NCBI GenBank assembly: GCA_902519435.1
Contig: CABYKC010000032.1
Coordinates: 1 to 6,024 of the forward strand
Source of the DNA: an uncultured Alphaproteobacteria bacterium
GTDB taxonomy: Bacteria; Pseudomonadota; Alphaproteobacteria; HIMB59; GCA-002718135
Reading direction: 5' to 3'
Length of the DNA stretch: 6,024 nucleotides
The notes under the pieces are model-generated. The model was not told the DNA's origin and searched no databases. It saw nothing but the letters and a program-made list of their open reading frames with translations. The position numbers and the translations under genes were made by a program. Of the stretch, positions 6,010 to 6,024 are shown piece after piece. Numbering within the stretch: position 1 is the first letter of the stretch; every line of letters begins with the position of its first letter.

Positions 6010-6024
6010 ATTTTAAATCCCTTT

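Noticed and set aside
5814..6023. Direct repeat TAAATCCCTT at 5814-5823 and 6014-6023 flanking the tRNA, as attachment sites of an inserted element
   Set aside because: Only 10 bp, does not extend in either direction, does not overlap the tRNA end, and many 10-bp matches are expected by chance in DNA this AT-rich. No integrase is present.

Overview
The window is AT-rich, gene-dense DNA with very short intergenic gaps. It carries Sec-type signal peptides and a tRNA-Gln with an encoded CCA end. This fits a streamlined, low-GC Gram-negative marine bacterium, most likely an alphaproteobacterium of the SAR11 (Pelagibacterales) type. That assignment rests on composition, compactness and protein flavour (notably the TPR protein and the ligase-associated repair genes), not on a marker gene.

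Left part (1-2227, plus strand): the C-terminal two thirds of a ligase-associated Lhr-type DEXH-box helicase, cut by the window edge, overlaps by 20 bp the gene for the PdeM metallophosphoesterase. These are two members of the bacterial four-gene repair cluster (exonuclease, ATP-dependent DNA ligase, Lhr-type helicase, metallophosphoesterase). The ligase and exonuclease are expected upstream, outside the window.

Middle and right part (2215-5783, minus strand): five genes read leftwards in the order Cys-rich secreted protein, FG-GAP/ASPIC-UnbV (CRTAC1-like) beta-propeller protein, DUF4396 membrane protein, exported TPR protein, and DUF4149/TMEM205-like membrane protein. The first three are packed with gaps of 0-11 nt and look like one transcription unit. 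Two encode exported proteins and the third a membrane protein with Met, Cys and His residues that could bind metal. This trio is the most interesting part of the window: it reads as an undescribed envelope or periplasmic module, but its function cannot be assigned from sequence. The TPR gene follows after 57 nt with a possible promoter of its own. The DUF4149 gene follows after 37 nt, most of it occupied by a perfect 10-bp hairpin that covers a weak ribosome-binding site.

The two blocks converge and overlap tail to tail by 13 bp at 2215-2227. At the right edge, after 151 bp of AT-rich intergenic DNA with T-tracts and a possible promoter, lies an intact tRNA-Gln(TTG) gene on the plus strand. 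No mobile element, CRISPR array or phage gene is visible.
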